A stretch of DNA of 64,000 nt, taken from assembly GCA_025357945.1 (NCBI GenBank), contig JANYLJ010000034.1:50742-114741 (forward strand), written 5' to 3'. Source of the DNA: Gemmatimonadota bacterium (GTDB lineage: Bacteria > Gemmatimonadota > Gemmatimonadetes > Gemmatimonadales > GWC2-71-9). Every line of letters starts with the position of its first letter. The first letter of the stretch is position 1. A model generated the notes under the pieces. It saw only the letters and a program-made list of their open reading frames with translations. It was not told the DNA's origin and searched no databases. This document shows, piece after piece, positions 51,346 to 59,529 of the stretch. The position numbers and the translations under genes are program-made.

Positions 51346-53427
51346 ATGCGCACCTCCATTGCACGTCTCGTCGGACTCTTCGCGCTGGCGGTGGTGCCGG
51401 TGGCCGCGCAGGTTCCCGACTCCGCCGCACGCATCCGCGAGCTTCGCGTCACGGTCATCCGAGCGCCAGCGACCCTGTCGCGCCTCGGCGCCGCCGTCAC
51501 CGTGATCGACTCGGACGCCATTCATCGTGGCCGGCTCGCCATGGGCCTGGACGAGTCGCTGGCGTTCGTGCCCGGGGTCGTGGTGGCGAACCGCTGGAAC
51601 TATGCCGTGGATCAACGCCTGTCGATTCGCGGCTTCGGTGCGCGCGCCAACTTCGGACTACGCGGCGTCAAGGTGTTGCTCGATGGCGTACCACAGACGC
51701 TTCCCGACGGCCAGAGCCAATTGAACAATATCGACCTGTCGCTCGTCAGCCGGATCGAGCTGCTTCGTGGCGGCGCTTCGGCGTTGTACGGCAATGCGTC
51801 CGGTGGCGTACTGTCGTTTACCACCAACTCGATCCCGGTGGCCCCGTGGCTAGTCAGCGCGCGGACCGAGGCAGGAACCTTCGGAACCTCAAAGGAAGAA
51901 CTGGTTACCGGGGGCCGGGTGGGCACCGCCGGGGGTACCCTCGCGGTATCACACTTCTCCACGGACGGATTCCGGCAGCAGAGTACTGCCGAGCAGCGCC
52001 GGCTGAGCCTCGGCCTCGCCTGGGCCGTGTCGTCCAACACCAGCATCACGCTCCGATTCGGCGCCGCCGATGACCCGCGGGCGAGGAACCCGGGCGCGCT
52101 GACGGCGGCCGAGTACGCGGCGAGGCCGGATTCCGCGTCGGCCAACAACATTCGACGCGGCGCGGACAAGGCGGTCACCCAGACGCAACTTGCGTTGGGG
52201 CTGCGACACGACGGCAGCCGATGGCACCTCGATTTCACGCTTTATGGCCTGACCAGAGACCTCCAGAACCCGCTGGCCACGCCACCGCCGCCGCCCACGT
52301 CGACGAGCGAAGGCACTTGGGTCGCGATCGATCGCCGGGTTGGCGGGGCGCGCGCCAGCGCGACGGTGGACCTGACCAGATCCTCGATCACGGGCGGTAT
52401 CGACCTGCAAGGTCTCCGCGACGACCGCACCAATCGGCGGAGCGTGAACGGAGCGGTCACCGACGCGCTACTGCTCGATCAGCAGGAAGGGGTGACCGAA
52501 GCGGCAGCGTTTGCACAGCTGTCGTGGCCGGTGACCGATCGCATCACCGTACGAGCCGGCGCGCGCCAGGACATCAATCGCTTCGCCGTGACCGATCACT
52601 TCCTCAGCGATGGCGATGCGAGCGCGAACCGGACGATGCCGGCGACGAGCGGCAACGGTGGCATCGCGGTGCACCTCGGTCGCGCGATCACCGTGTGGAC
52701 CGACGTCGCGACCGTGTTCGAAACGCCGACCACGACGGAACTGGCCAACCGGCCCGACGGTACCGGCGGATTCAACCCGGACCTCAACCCGCAGCGGAGC
52801 GTGACCACGGAGCTCGGTGCGCGCGGACGGATTGGCCGCCTGTCCTTCGACGTCGCGGCCTACAACACCACCACCCATGACGCGATCGTGCCATACAACG
52901 AAGTGGGCGGCCGCACCTACTTCCGCAACGCAGGTAGCACCCGCACGCGGGGCCTCGAAGCCGGTCTCATCTGGACCCTCCGGCCCGGACTCGTGTTGCT
53001 CGGCACGTGGACGTTGACCGACGCGGTATTTGGTGAGTACCGCATTCCCGGCCCGACATCGACCGATACACTGGACGGTCATCAGCTGGCGGGACTGCCG
53101 CGCAACATCGCGCGGATCGGCATCCAGGGGTCGCTCGGCCATGGCGTGTCGGTCGACATCGACCAGGCGTTCTCGTCGGCAATGTTCGGCGATGACGACA
53201 ACAAGATCCGGGTCGACGGTTGGTCCACCGGCGTGACCGGTGCGCGGCTCGGCTGGCGCGGTCGCGCAGGCGGACTCGCCTTGGCGCCGTTCGTCGCTGT
53301 GATGAATCTCTTTGATCGGCGCTTTGTCGGTTCGGTCACCACGAATGGCGCGGGCGGGCGCGTGTTCGAGCCGGCAGCAGGAAGAACGATCTACGTCGGG
53401 ATGTCCGTTACGGCGAGCGGGACGTAG
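51346..53427 (+). CDS. TonB-dependent outer-membrane receptor
   Basis: A 693-residue receptor with a signal peptide (RLVGLFALAVVPVAAQ). The plug includes VIRAPATLSRLGAAVTVID, DESLAFVPGVVVANRWNYAVDQRLSIRGFGARANFGLRGVKVLLDGVPQ and IELLRGGASALYGNASGGVLSF. The barrel ends with GRTIYVGMSVTASGT. The sequence resembles FecA/iron-siderophore-like receptors more than the 27.2-kb one. It diverges from the Fur-family operon across only 85 bp, so metal control is likely, though no Fur box was recognised there. A GAGAGAC array begins at its stop codon. Confidence 0.92.
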   Translation: MRTSIARLVGLFALAVVPVAAQVPDSAARIRELRVTVIRAPATLSRLGAAVTVIDSDAIHRGRLAMGLDESLAFVPGVVVANRWNYAVDQRLSIRGFGARANFGLRGVKVLLDGVPQTLPDGQSQLNNIDLSLVSRIELLRGGASALYGNASGGVLSFTTNSIPVAPWLVSARTEAGTFGTSKEELVTGGRVGTAGGTLAVSHFSTDGFRQQSTAEQRRLSLGLAWAVSSNTSITLRFGAADDPRARNPGALTAAEYAARPDSASANNIRRGADKAVTQTQLALGLRHDGSRWHLDFTLYGLTRDLQNPLATPPPPPTSTSEGTWVAIDRRVGGARASATVDLTRSSITGGIDLQGLRDDRTNRRSVNGAVTDALLLDQQEGVTEAAAFAQLSWPVTDRITVRAGARQDINRFAVTDHFLSDGDASANRTMPATSGNGGIAVHLGRAITVWTDVATVFETPTTTELANRPDGTGGFNPDLNPQRSVTTELGARGRIGRLSFDVAAYNTTTHDAIVPYNEVGGRTYFRNAGSTRTRGLEAGLIWTLRPGLVLLGTWTLTDAVFGEYRIPGPTSTDTLDGHQLAGLPRNIARIGIQGSLGHGVSVDIDQAFSSAMFGDDDNKIRVDGWSTGVTGARLGWRGRAGGLALAPFVAVMNLFDRRFVGSVTTNGAGGRVFEPAAGRTIYVGMSVTASGT

Positions 53428-53453
53428 GAGAGACGAGAGACGAGAGACGAGCG
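53428..53453. repeat. GAGAGAC heptamer array, single arm
   Basis: GGAGAGAC followed by two more GAGAGAC-register heptamers directly after the receptor stop codon. It is identical over its length to the left arm at 27103. The next 50 bp contain ATCCTGAGCGAAGTGAAGGACC, an imperfect palindrome. No right arm was found. Confidence 0.85.
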
Positions 53454-53599
53454 GATTTGTGATCCTGAGCGAAGTGAAGGACCGCCCGGCGCAAGCCGCC
53501 TGAATCGGTCATCCTTGGCGCGGTAGGAAGTGTTCGAAACTATGGACGGACAGTGTCGCCTCGTGCCGCCACACACACATGTATTGACGGTTACCGCGC

Positions 53600-54029
53600 C
53601 ACGATGGGCGCGCGCCATCCTCCCAATTGCGCAACAGGTCGCCCAGCAATTGCTCCACGACGCGCAAGCACAAAGCGAGGGTCAACCGACCGGCACTGTG
53701 CGTCGTGTTCGGCCGCAATTGCGAATGGCCCGTGATTTCACCCACGACTCGACAAGAAGGACGACCCTCGGTATCAAGGAACGTCAGTCGCTCAGCGCAA
53801 ACGCACCGTGGCACAAGTCCAGCGCGCCAACCAACGGTGGGAACGCGGCATGACGCCCGGCATGACGCGAGAGCGCTACGTCGACGCGGTCGTGCCAGCG
53901 CTCGCCAATGTGAAGCTCTCCGACCTCATGGCCGCGACCGGCCTCACGAACGCGTCGTGTAGCAAGATTCGGCGCGGACTCACGATACCGCATCCGAGGT
54001 ATTGGGAGACGCTCGCCCGGCTACGGTAA
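53600..54029 (+). pseudogene. Degenerate zinc-ribbon/HTH protein gene
   Basis: The last 73 codons (from 53808) read QRWERGMTPGMTRERYVDAVVPAL, then a helix-turn-helix-like NVKLSDLMAATGLTNASCSKIRRG and TIPHPRYWETLARLR. Upstream, in a different frame, is a cysteine-bearing stretch (TDRHCASCSAAIA) like a broken zinc ribbon. The pieces look like one gene disrupted by frameshifts. A second, shorter relic of the same gene lies at 58596-58704 in the opposite orientation. The boundary at 53600 is approximate. 53454-53599 holds no gene. Confidence 0.5.
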
Positions 54030-54318
54030 ACGGCCCGGCGGGCCGGGAGCGGTGGCCGTTCATGCGATGCCAACCGTAACGATCCCGTGATTCTGCGGCC
54101 ACAAGGGCTTGGTCGCCACCACCCACAAGTGGCTACTGCGTCGCAAGTTGAGCCCAACGCGAGGATGGCGTCCTCGGAATGTAACTGGCGGCGTATTCCC
54201 GTCGTACCACGTACCCTGTCGCATCCACCTCGGCTTCCTGCCGATACTTGGCTGATGGTCGTCCAGTACGGTCGCCTTGCAGGTCCTGTTCGTTCATCAT
54301 TCGCAACAGGGGTAGGCA
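54030..54318. other. 289-bp gene-free stretch
   Basis: No supported gene. The last bases contain AGGGGT, a good ribosome-binding site for the truncated lipoprotein that follows. Confidence 0.4.
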
Positions 54319-54603
54319 ATGAAAGCGTACCGATGGCTACTTGGATTCGTTGGACGGCCGGAGTTGAGGCGGACCACCCATTCTGTCGACGCAATGGATC
54401 GCCTGATAGGCAGATCCGATCTGCGCTCCGAGACAAGTAGAACGGTGGGGCACGGCTCGGCTTGGCGAATCGTCCGGCCGGTTCTCGTCGCCTCCCTCGC
54501 GGCGGTTGCCGTGTTCAGTTGCAGTCGTGACCTCCCGGAACAGAGCGGTACCGTTGCTCAATCGCCGCCTGGCGTACAGCGGTACGACGACATCTGTTCG
54601 TAA
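54319..54603 (+). pseudogene. Lipoprotein gene truncated by an IS3 end
   Basis: The ATG at 54319 has a strong ribosome-binding site. After about 50 charged residues comes a lipoprotein signal (VRPVLVASLAAVAVFSC) followed by SRDLPEQSGTVAQSPPGVQRYDDI. The frame stops within four bases of the start of the IS-like end at 54601, so the rest of the gene has been lost. The original function is unknown. Confidence 0.55.
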
Positions 54604-54647
54604 GCTTCCCCTCGTAGGACACATCGTCAATTAGACTTTGTCGCCCC
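54601..54647 (+). mobile_element. IS3-type element B, left-end fragment
   Basis: TAAGCTTCCCCTCGTAGGAC and the following bases to 54647 match the sequence at 63884-63930 at 44 of 47 positions. There the same end is followed directly by an orfA start. Here it is interrupted at 54648 by another IS. Confidence 0.8.
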
Positions 54648-54679
54648 TGAAGTTGGTCCCGTTTGGATACAGCCCAGAG

Positions 54680-55468
54680 TTAGAGTAACGCGGTTTCAGC
54701 GGTCCGTTCTTCCTGACGTTCGGTGATGAATTCGTTCGGGGTCAGGTGCCCGAGTGAGCTATGTGGTCGCACGTGATTGTAATCACATCGCCACGCTTCG
54801 ATCTTCTGCCGGGCATCCGCGAGCGACAGGAACTGCTGCACGTTCAGGCCCTCGTCCCGCAGCCGCCCGTTGAATGACTCGATGTGCCCGTTGTCCGTGG
54901 GTTTGCCGGGTTGCGTGAAGTCGAGCTGCACGCCGCGCCGATACGCCCAATCTTCCAACGCCCGCGACATGAACTCCGTGCCGTGATCCACGGTGATCGA
55001 CCGCGGCGGTGGGCTGTCGCCAATGGCCTGGTCGAGCGCGTCGGCGACGTCTTGACCACGAATCGAAAACGCCGGTTCTAATACCGGACAGTGGCGACTC
55101 CACTGATCGACCACCGTGAGGACCCGAAACGGTCGTGCGTCGGCCAACTGATCGTGTACAAAGTCCATGCTCCATCGCTCCTGTGCGGCGATCGGCACCG
55201 GTGCCGGCCCCCGGTGCAAGGCGATGTGTTTCCGCCGCCGCACGCGCATCCGCACCGGCAGGCCTTCGAGCCGGTACAGGCGCCGCACACGCTTCTTATT
55301 CACGAGCCAGCCCTCGCGACGGAGGAGCACCCAGATCCGCAAGAACCCGAATCGCGGCCGCGCGTGCGCCAGCTCGCGAATGCGCGACCGCAGCACCGCC
55401 TGGTCCTTCGCCTGGGGGCGGCGATACCACGCCGTCCGACTGAGCTGAGCCAGCCGACACGCCCGCAC
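54680..55468 (-). CDS. IS3-family transposase OrfB (integrase core)
   Basis: A DDE integrase of the IS3 family, with the catalytic residues in [14 protein letters not shown] (Asp), [10 protein letters not shown] (Asp) and [13 protein letters not shown] (Glu) and an N-terminal HTH_21-like part ([19 protein letters not shown]). A GTG at 55468 opens the frame shown, but family-like sequence ([18 protein letters not shown]) continues upstream to the A-run near 55534, as expected for the OrfA-OrfB fusion. The frame is +1 relative to orfA, not the usual -1, so this copy is probably unable to make the fusion protein. Confidence 0.9.
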   Translation of the reverse strand: MRACRLAQLSRTAWYRRPQAKDQAVLRSRIRELAHARPRFGFLRIWVLLRREGWLVNKKRVRRLYRLEGLPVRMRVRRRKHIALHRGPAPVPIAAQERWSMDFVHDQLADARPFRVLTVVDQWSRHCPVLEPAFSIRGQDVADALDQAIGDSPPPRSITVDHGTEFMSRALEDWAYRRGVQLDFTQPGKPTDNGHIESFNGRLRDEGLNVQQFLSLADARQKIEAWRCDYNHVRPHSSLGHLTPNEFITERQEERTAETALL

Positions 55469-55793
55469 GGTGCTGACCTGGTACGTGTCGCGGAACCACG
55501 TGGCCAGCTCCCGGCGGCGGGTCGGCCGCAGACTTTTTTCGGAGAGCCTCCGTCAGCATATGCTTGTCGAGGGTGCGGTCGGCGACGAGCTGCTTCAATC
55601 GCCGGTTTTCGTCCTCGACCTGCCGCAGGCGGCGGAGCTCACTGACGCCCAGGTGGGCGTACTTCTTCCTCCAGAGGTAAAACGTCGCCTCGCTGACGCC
55701 CAACTGGCGACTGACGTCCGCCACCGGCGTGCCGCTCTCGGCCTGGCGCAGCGCGAAGGCGATCTGCTCCTCGGAGAATTTCGAGCGCTTCAT
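55296..55793 (-). CDS. IS3-family transposase OrfA
   Basis: The first 88 or so residues are a typical Orf[21 protein letters not shown], a helix-turn-helix with [21 protein letters not shown], and a leucine-rich coiled coil [20 protein letters not shown]. It then reaches a run of six A residues at 55539-55534 (AAAAAAG), the site of frameshifting in IS3 elements. The remaining open frame overlaps orfB and is not meaningful sequence. One extra A would restore the standard arrangement. Confidence 0.85.
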   Translation of the reverse strand: MKRSKFSEEQIAFALRQAESGTPVADVSRQLGVSEATFYLWRKKYAHLGVSELRRLRQVEDENRRLKQLVADRTLDKHMLTEALRKKSAADPPPGAGHVVPRHVPGQHRAGVSAGSAQSDGVVSPPPGEGPGGAAVAHSRAGARAAAIRVLADLGAPPSRGLARE

Positions 55794-55794
55794 G

Positions 55795-55956
55795 GGTCCC
55801 TCCCTTTCGTGTCTGGGGACCGCGGACTCGAAATTACTCTAGTTTAGGCTGCCCAACTTTTCGGGGGAGACGTCAGGTCCCTCCCTTTCGTGTCTGGGGA
55901 CCGCGGACTCGAAATTACTCTAGTTTAGGCTGCCCAACTTTTCGGGGGAGACGTCA
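55795..55956. repeat. 81-bp perfect tandem duplication at the IS right end
   Basis: 55795-55875 is repeated at 55876-55956: GGTCCCTCCCTTTCGTGTCT through GGGGGAGACGTCA. It includes the terminal inverted repeat and the orfA leader, so element A has two right ends in a row. Confidence 0.9.
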
Positions 55957-56015
55957 CCAAGGAGGGGGAATGAGGAAGTCGAAATTCACGGAAGCCCAGA
56001 TCGTGGCGGTGCTCC
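55957..56015 (+). mobile_element. IS3-type element B, right fragment with orfA start
   Basis: CCAAGGAGGGGGAATGAGG and the following bases match 63929-63987. The ribosome-binding site and the first codons of orfA (MRKSKFTEAQIVAVL) are present, then the match ends at 56015. The remainder of element B is missing. Confidence 0.8.
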
Positions 56016-56285
56016 CCTCCTACCCCCCCCCAATGCATCCGACTGGACGAAATCAGTGGGGTGGCGCTTGAGCCCGAGACGAACTCGCGCATGACGTAGC
56101 GGGAAAGGCACCGACTGACAAGTTGGCCTCCTTATCTCTATACCCTCGTCCACAGCAAGCGCGGATTAGGGGGCGGCGACTCCGCCAGTTAGCGATCGCC
56201 TCGAACTCACCGATCATTGTCGCCTGGTGCCGCGACACTTGCGCCTCGATGGGTGCGAGGTACTCGAATGCTACTACGTACGCGG
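56016..56285. other. Gene-free stretch after the IS remnant
   Basis: About 270 bp with a short C-run (56025-56032) at the broken IS edge. No gene, RNA or repeat is supported. Confidence 0.4.
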
Positions 56286-56816
56286 CTACGCCGTCGCCGA
56301 CCGTCGCCTGAGGACGAGATTGGCCATTCCACCAAGGACTCCGAGCGAGAGGGCGGCCCAGATCACCTTCGGCGTCCACGCCCACTGAAAGCCAAGGGCG
56401 GCGTCAAGCGAATAGCGGCCTGGTCCGGTCAGCGCGAACCGGACCGCAGCGATCGAGTACAAGAGTGGCAGCTCGATGCCATTCGTGGTCGCGAACAGGC
56501 CGTTCCGCCAGTGGACGCTGATGGCAGCGACGACCATCACCGCGAGCATCATAGCCGGGCCGACGGGCCCGAAGAGCCCGAGGGCGATCAGCAGACCGCT
56601 CGTCAACTCGCCCACCGCCGCCGCCATGGCAAAGAGCCGGGCGGGCTGGAACCCAAGCTGGCCGAAGAACTCGCCGGTCGCCTTGAGTCCGTGGCCGCCG
56701 AACCAGCCGAAGAGCTTCTGGGCGCCGTGCGCCGCCATCAGGAGCCCGATCATCCCACGGGCAATCAGGAAGGCGAGATCGAGAAACGGGGTGCTGCTGG
56801 GATCTTGGGCTTGCAT
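56286..56816 (-). CDS. DoxX-family membrane protein
   Basis: A 176-residue protein with four membrane helices starting at the ATG at 56814-56816, which has AGAGGA upstream. The DoxX pattern is clear: ARGMIGLLMAAHGAQKLFGWFGGHGLKATGEFFGQLGFQPARLFAMAAAVGELTSGLLIALGLFGPVG. DoxX proteins are thought to help redox or thiol homeostasis at the membrane; the exact reaction is unsettled. It stands alone, facing the IS remnants. Confidence 0.92.
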   Translation of the reverse strand: MQAQDPSSTPFLDLAFLIARGMIGLLMAAHGAQKLFGWFGGHGLKATGEFFGQLGFQPARLFAMAAAVGELTSGLLIALGLFGPVGPAMMLAVMVVAAISVHWRNGLFATTNGIELPLLYSIAAVRFALTGPGRYSLDAALGFQWAWTPKVIWAALSLGVLGGMANLVLRRRSATA

Positions 56817-57128
56817 GCGATTCCTCTGGTTGAAAGTCACGCGTTGAACCCAACGGGGGGCGATGGGAGTTGACCTTCCCCCCGAAAAGTAGGGCGGTGT
56901 AGCAGGGCTGTAGCGCCAGCCGGGACCTCTCAGTTGGATCGGCAAGTATAGCCCAGCGTAGTAGCCCCGTTTGAACTGTTACACTGGCGTGGGGATGCGG
57001 GACCGCCCTGCGGCCCCGGTCCCCTCAGACCAGAGGACCCTGCAGTATGTTCTGATTGGGCTGCGGGGCTACTCCGACGAACCCGGGCCCTGCAGTACAA
57101 TTACTCGTTGGGCGGACTCGGATCGAGC
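56817..57128. other. 312-bp divergent intergenic region
   Basis: Between the DoxX and MOSC genes. It should hold both promoters; none is clear. CCCTGCAGTA occurs twice (about 57038 and 57089). No gene is supported. Confidence 0.4.
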
Positions 57129-57881
57129 GTGCCTATTGAAATCGGCCAGGTAGAAGCGATCTTCCGGTATCCCGTGAAGTCCATGGGCGGCGAACGACTC
57201 GAGGTCGTCAAGCTGGGCTGGCACGGCCTCGATGGTGACAGGCGCCTGGCATTCCGGCGGATTGATGACCGCAGCGGGTTCCCGTGGCTATCCGCAAGCA
57301 AGCTTCCCGACCTGCTCCTGTTTGCTCCGCGCCGCCGCGAAGACGGTGCTCAGGGAGACCTTCCTACGCATGTTCGCACGCCGGATGGCGAAGAGATGCC
57401 TGTCTTCGGGGAGGAGTTGGCCACGGAGGTCGGACGTCGGTACGGAGCTCCCGTGCAGATGATGCAGTTGAATCATGGCATCTTCGATGAAGCGAACATC
57501 TCCGTGATCGCCTCCGATACGGTGCGCGAGATCGGACGACTCGCAGGGCGGAGCGCGGACGTGCGACGATTTCGCCCGAATGTTGTGGTTCGTTTACTGC
57601 GATCGGTTCCCTTCCAGGAGGATGAATGGGTGGGCGGCGTGCTCTCATTCGGCGAGGGGGACGACGCCCCTGCCATCACCGTGACGATGCGCGACGTTCG
57701 CTGCTCGATGGTGAACTTTGATCCCGACTCAGCAAGGCCTGCTCCAGAAGTGATGAAAGCCGTCGTTCGTGCGCACCAGAACACCGCGGGAATCTACGGC
57801 GCGGTCACTCGCATCGGTCAACTGGCGGTCGGACAGACCATGATCCTCCATGCGGCGGCCGAGAAAAGGAAACGTGGGTGA
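57129..57881 (+). CDS. MOSC-domain protein
   Basis: A 250-residue protein with the MOSC N-terminal beta-barrel (QVEAIFRYPVKSMGGERLEVVKLGWHGLDGDRRLAF) and C-terminal MOSC core (RRFRPNVVVRL, SFGEGDDAPAITVTMRDVRCSMVNFDPDSAR). The cysteine in DVRCSMVN corresponds to the conserved MOSC Cys thought to take part in sulfur or molybdenum-cofactor chemistry. The GTG at 57129 fits the usual N-terminus; a TTG at 57108 is an alternative. No molybdoenzyme is nearby. Confidence 0.88.
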   Translation: MPIEIGQVEAIFRYPVKSMGGERLEVVKLGWHGLDGDRRLAFRRIDDRSGFPWLSASKLPDLLLFAPRRREDGAQGDLPTHVRTPDGEEMPVFGEELATEVGRRYGAPVQMMQLNHGIFDEANISVIASDTVREIGRLAGRSADVRRFRPNVVVRLLRSVPFQEDEWVGGVLSFGEGDDAPAITVTMRDVRCSMVNFDPDSARPAPEVMKAVVRAHQNTAGIYGAVTRIGQLAVGQTMILHAAAEKRKRG

Positions 57882-58094
57882 TCAAAACACAATGTCCCGG
57901 AACGCCAGGACCGTCAGGCACGATGGGAGGGATCCTTGCCGGATAAGCTCCGCGAACGGGGATATCTCGATCGATTTCTCGTGGCAGCGCCGCGCTGTCC
58001 GACCCAGACGACGAATGTGGAGCCAGACCCGATGCGAATCCTGCCAGGCGACGACGTTCCACTGGACGATGGTTAAGTAGCTACCGGTCTCGCA

Positions 58095-58460
58095 ATGCAA
58101 GAGCGCCCGCCCACCGAGATCACATTCCCCACCTTGAAGGCAATCAAGGCGGCGCACACGATCGTTTGGGCGCTTTTCGCTGGCTGCATCCTCGCGATCC
58201 CAGTTGCTTCTTGGCGTGGAGAGCACCGCGCTGCCGCCGGGCTTGCTGCCATCGTCGCTGGCGAGGTCGCCGTACTGGTTCTCAATAAGTGGCGCTGTCC
58301 GTTCACGTCAGTGGCAGCCCGGTACACGGACGATCGGCGCGAAAACTTCGATATCTATCTTCCAGAGTGGCTAGCCAAATACAACAAGCTCATCTTCGGT
58401 GCGCTCTACTTCGCTGGTGTCGTTTTCGCGCTGGCGCGGTGGGCGCGCGCCTCAAGCTAG
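58095..58460 (+). CDS. Small membrane protein of unknown function
   Basis: A 121-residue protein with three predicted membrane segments (HTIVWALFAGCILAIPVASW, AAGLAAIVAGEVAVLVL, IFGALYFAGVVFALARW). Between the second and third is a conserved-looking loop, NKWRCPFTSVAARYTDDRRENFDIYLPEWLAKYN. I do not recognise a named family. The 213 bp before it (57882-58094) hold no supported gene. Confidence 0.7.
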   Translation: MQERPPTEITFPTLKAIKAAHTIVWALFAGCILAIPVASWRGEHRAAAGLAAIVAGEVAVLVLNKWRCPFTSVAARYTDDRRENFDIYLPEWLAKYNKLIFGALYFAGVVFALARWARASS

Positions 58461-58794
58461 CATCCCATTTGTGAGTGGTGCGCCAGTCAACAGAACGAAC
58501 GGCAACGGGGAAAAGCCGGACGACCATCGGCGTCTAGCGGGACACGAGCAGTTGGATGGCCCGTCCTTCCGCCATCAGTCGGATTCATTCCAACACCTTC
58601 CAATGCCTCGGATGCGGGATAGTAAGCCCCCGCCAAATCTTGCTACATGACGCGTTGGTGAGTCCGGTGACGGCCATGAGGTCCGATAACTTCACCCCGG
58701 CCTCGATCTACCGACCGTCACCGCGTCCCTATCCGAGGTGCCTGCCACCGATCGAGTATCCGGGATATGATCTCCCCGGTTGCTTACGCACGCG
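58461..58794. other. 334-bp stretch without an intact gene
   Basis: Contains only the HTH relic at 58596-58704 (listed separately). The rest shows no coding sequence or repeat. Confidence 0.5.
58596..58704 (-). pseudogene. Relic of the zinc-ribbon/HTH gene, inverted copy
   Basis: On the minus strand this reads EAGVKLSDLMAVTGLTNASC, SKIWRG, then LTIPHPRHW, nearly the same as the C-terminus of the degenerate gene at 53808-54029. The DNA match is about 80 percent over roughly 105 bp. No upstream coding part remains. Confidence 0.65.
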
Positions 58795-59199
58795 TTACTC
58801 GTTGAGAAACTCCACCGGCGTCATCGCCCGCATTGGAAATGCCTTGAGCACCGCTCGGTCGGTCGTGACGAGTGGAACACCCAAGGCGTTTGCCAATGCG
58901 ACATACTCGCAATCATAGGTCGTGCAGTTCGAATGGGACGCCAAGGCGAGGACGTCTTGGGAGTCGACGTCGCCCTCCCGACCGCCGAGGACGTCATCCA
59001 CCTGCCCGAGCAATGCGACCGCCCGTGGGACCGTCAGGTCACCCCGCATGATGTACTTGTGAACGACGCTGCGGAGTTCGCTGCGCCAGAGGGCAGGAGC
59101 GACCCAGGTCGGGTCCTTTGCGAGCACCGCCTCAGCCTCCTCCGTGCGCTCGCCGGGCAGTACCAGGTACGCGAGGAGATTCGCGTCGGCCACGATCAT
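58795..59199 (-). CDS. PIN-domain toxin (VapC family)
   Basis: A 134-residue PIN-domain RNase. The acidic residues that bind Mg2+ are visible in MIVADANLLAYLVL (Asp5), APALWRSELRSVVHKY (Glu), TTYDCEYVALANALG (Asp) and PLVTTDRAVLKAFP (Asp). It overlaps the antitoxin gene by 4 bp (ATGA). VapC toxins typically cleave tRNA or rRNA when freed from the antitoxin. Confidence 0.92.
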   Translation of the reverse strand: MIVADANLLAYLVLPGERTEEAEAVLAKDPTWVAPALWRSELRSVVHKYIMRGDLTVPRAVALLGQVDDVLGGREGDVDSQDVLALASHSNCTTYDCEYVALANALGVPLVTTDRAVLKAFPMRAMTPVEFLNE

Positions 59200-59441
59200 G
59201 CGCGGCCAGATTTCCGAGCGGTCCGGAGCTCCCGATCCGTCAAATAGACGCCCTTGAGGCGGGCCCGACTGCGCCGGAGTGCGGCGAGCAGATTCGCCGG
59301 GTCGCCCGCCCGAGCATCCGTCAGGGCGCGCTCGACAGCAAGAATGGCTTCGCTATTGATGCTTCGCCGATGCTCCGCGGCTCGGGCCTTGAGTTGGGCA
59401 TAGAGCGGGTCAGGAAGATTCTTGATCGTCAGGGTAGCCAC
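59196..59441 (-). CDS. Ribbon-helix-helix antitoxin (FitA/VapB-like)
   Basis: An 81-residue protein starting at the GTG at 59439-59441: VATLTIKNLPDPLYAQLKARAAEHRRSINSEAI is a FitA-type ribbon-helix-helix DNA-binding domain, and the C-terminal part would bind the toxin. The preceding in-frame codons are probably not translated. It lies directly upstream of the PIN toxin with a 4-bp overlap, the standard arrangement of an autoregulated pair. Confidence 0.9.
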   Translation of the reverse strand: MATLTIKNLPDPLYAQLKARAAEHRRSINSEAILAVERALTDARAGDPANLLAALRRSRARLKGVYLTDRELRTARKSGRA

Positions 59442-59529
59442 GGGCGCCTCCGGGCATCCGTTATGGATGCAATATGGATGCACCGCCATGCATCGTCAAG
59501 GCCGGTGACCGGTCGCGCGCGGCTCGAGG

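Larger units (their letters stand above)
54648..55956 (-). mobile_element. IS3-family element A, nested inside element B
   Basis: The ends are TGAAGTTGGTCCCG at the left and, inverted, TGACGTCTCCCCCG at the right: imperfect inverted repeats with the TG...CA termini of the IS3 family. It interrupts element B between CCCC and AAGG, with an apparent 2-bp CC duplication. It carries orfA and orfB on the minus strand. The right end is present twice because of an 81-bp tandem duplication, without which the length would be about 1228 bp. Confidence 0.85.

Noticed and set aside
53454-53520. Rho-independent terminator after the second TonB receptor
   Set aside because: ATCCTGAGCGAAGTGAAGGACC forms only an imperfect stem and has no T-run.
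53876-54436. Minus-strand frame of about 186 codons
   Set aside because: It is antisense to the zinc-ribbon/HTH relic and lacks any recognisable domain or start signal.
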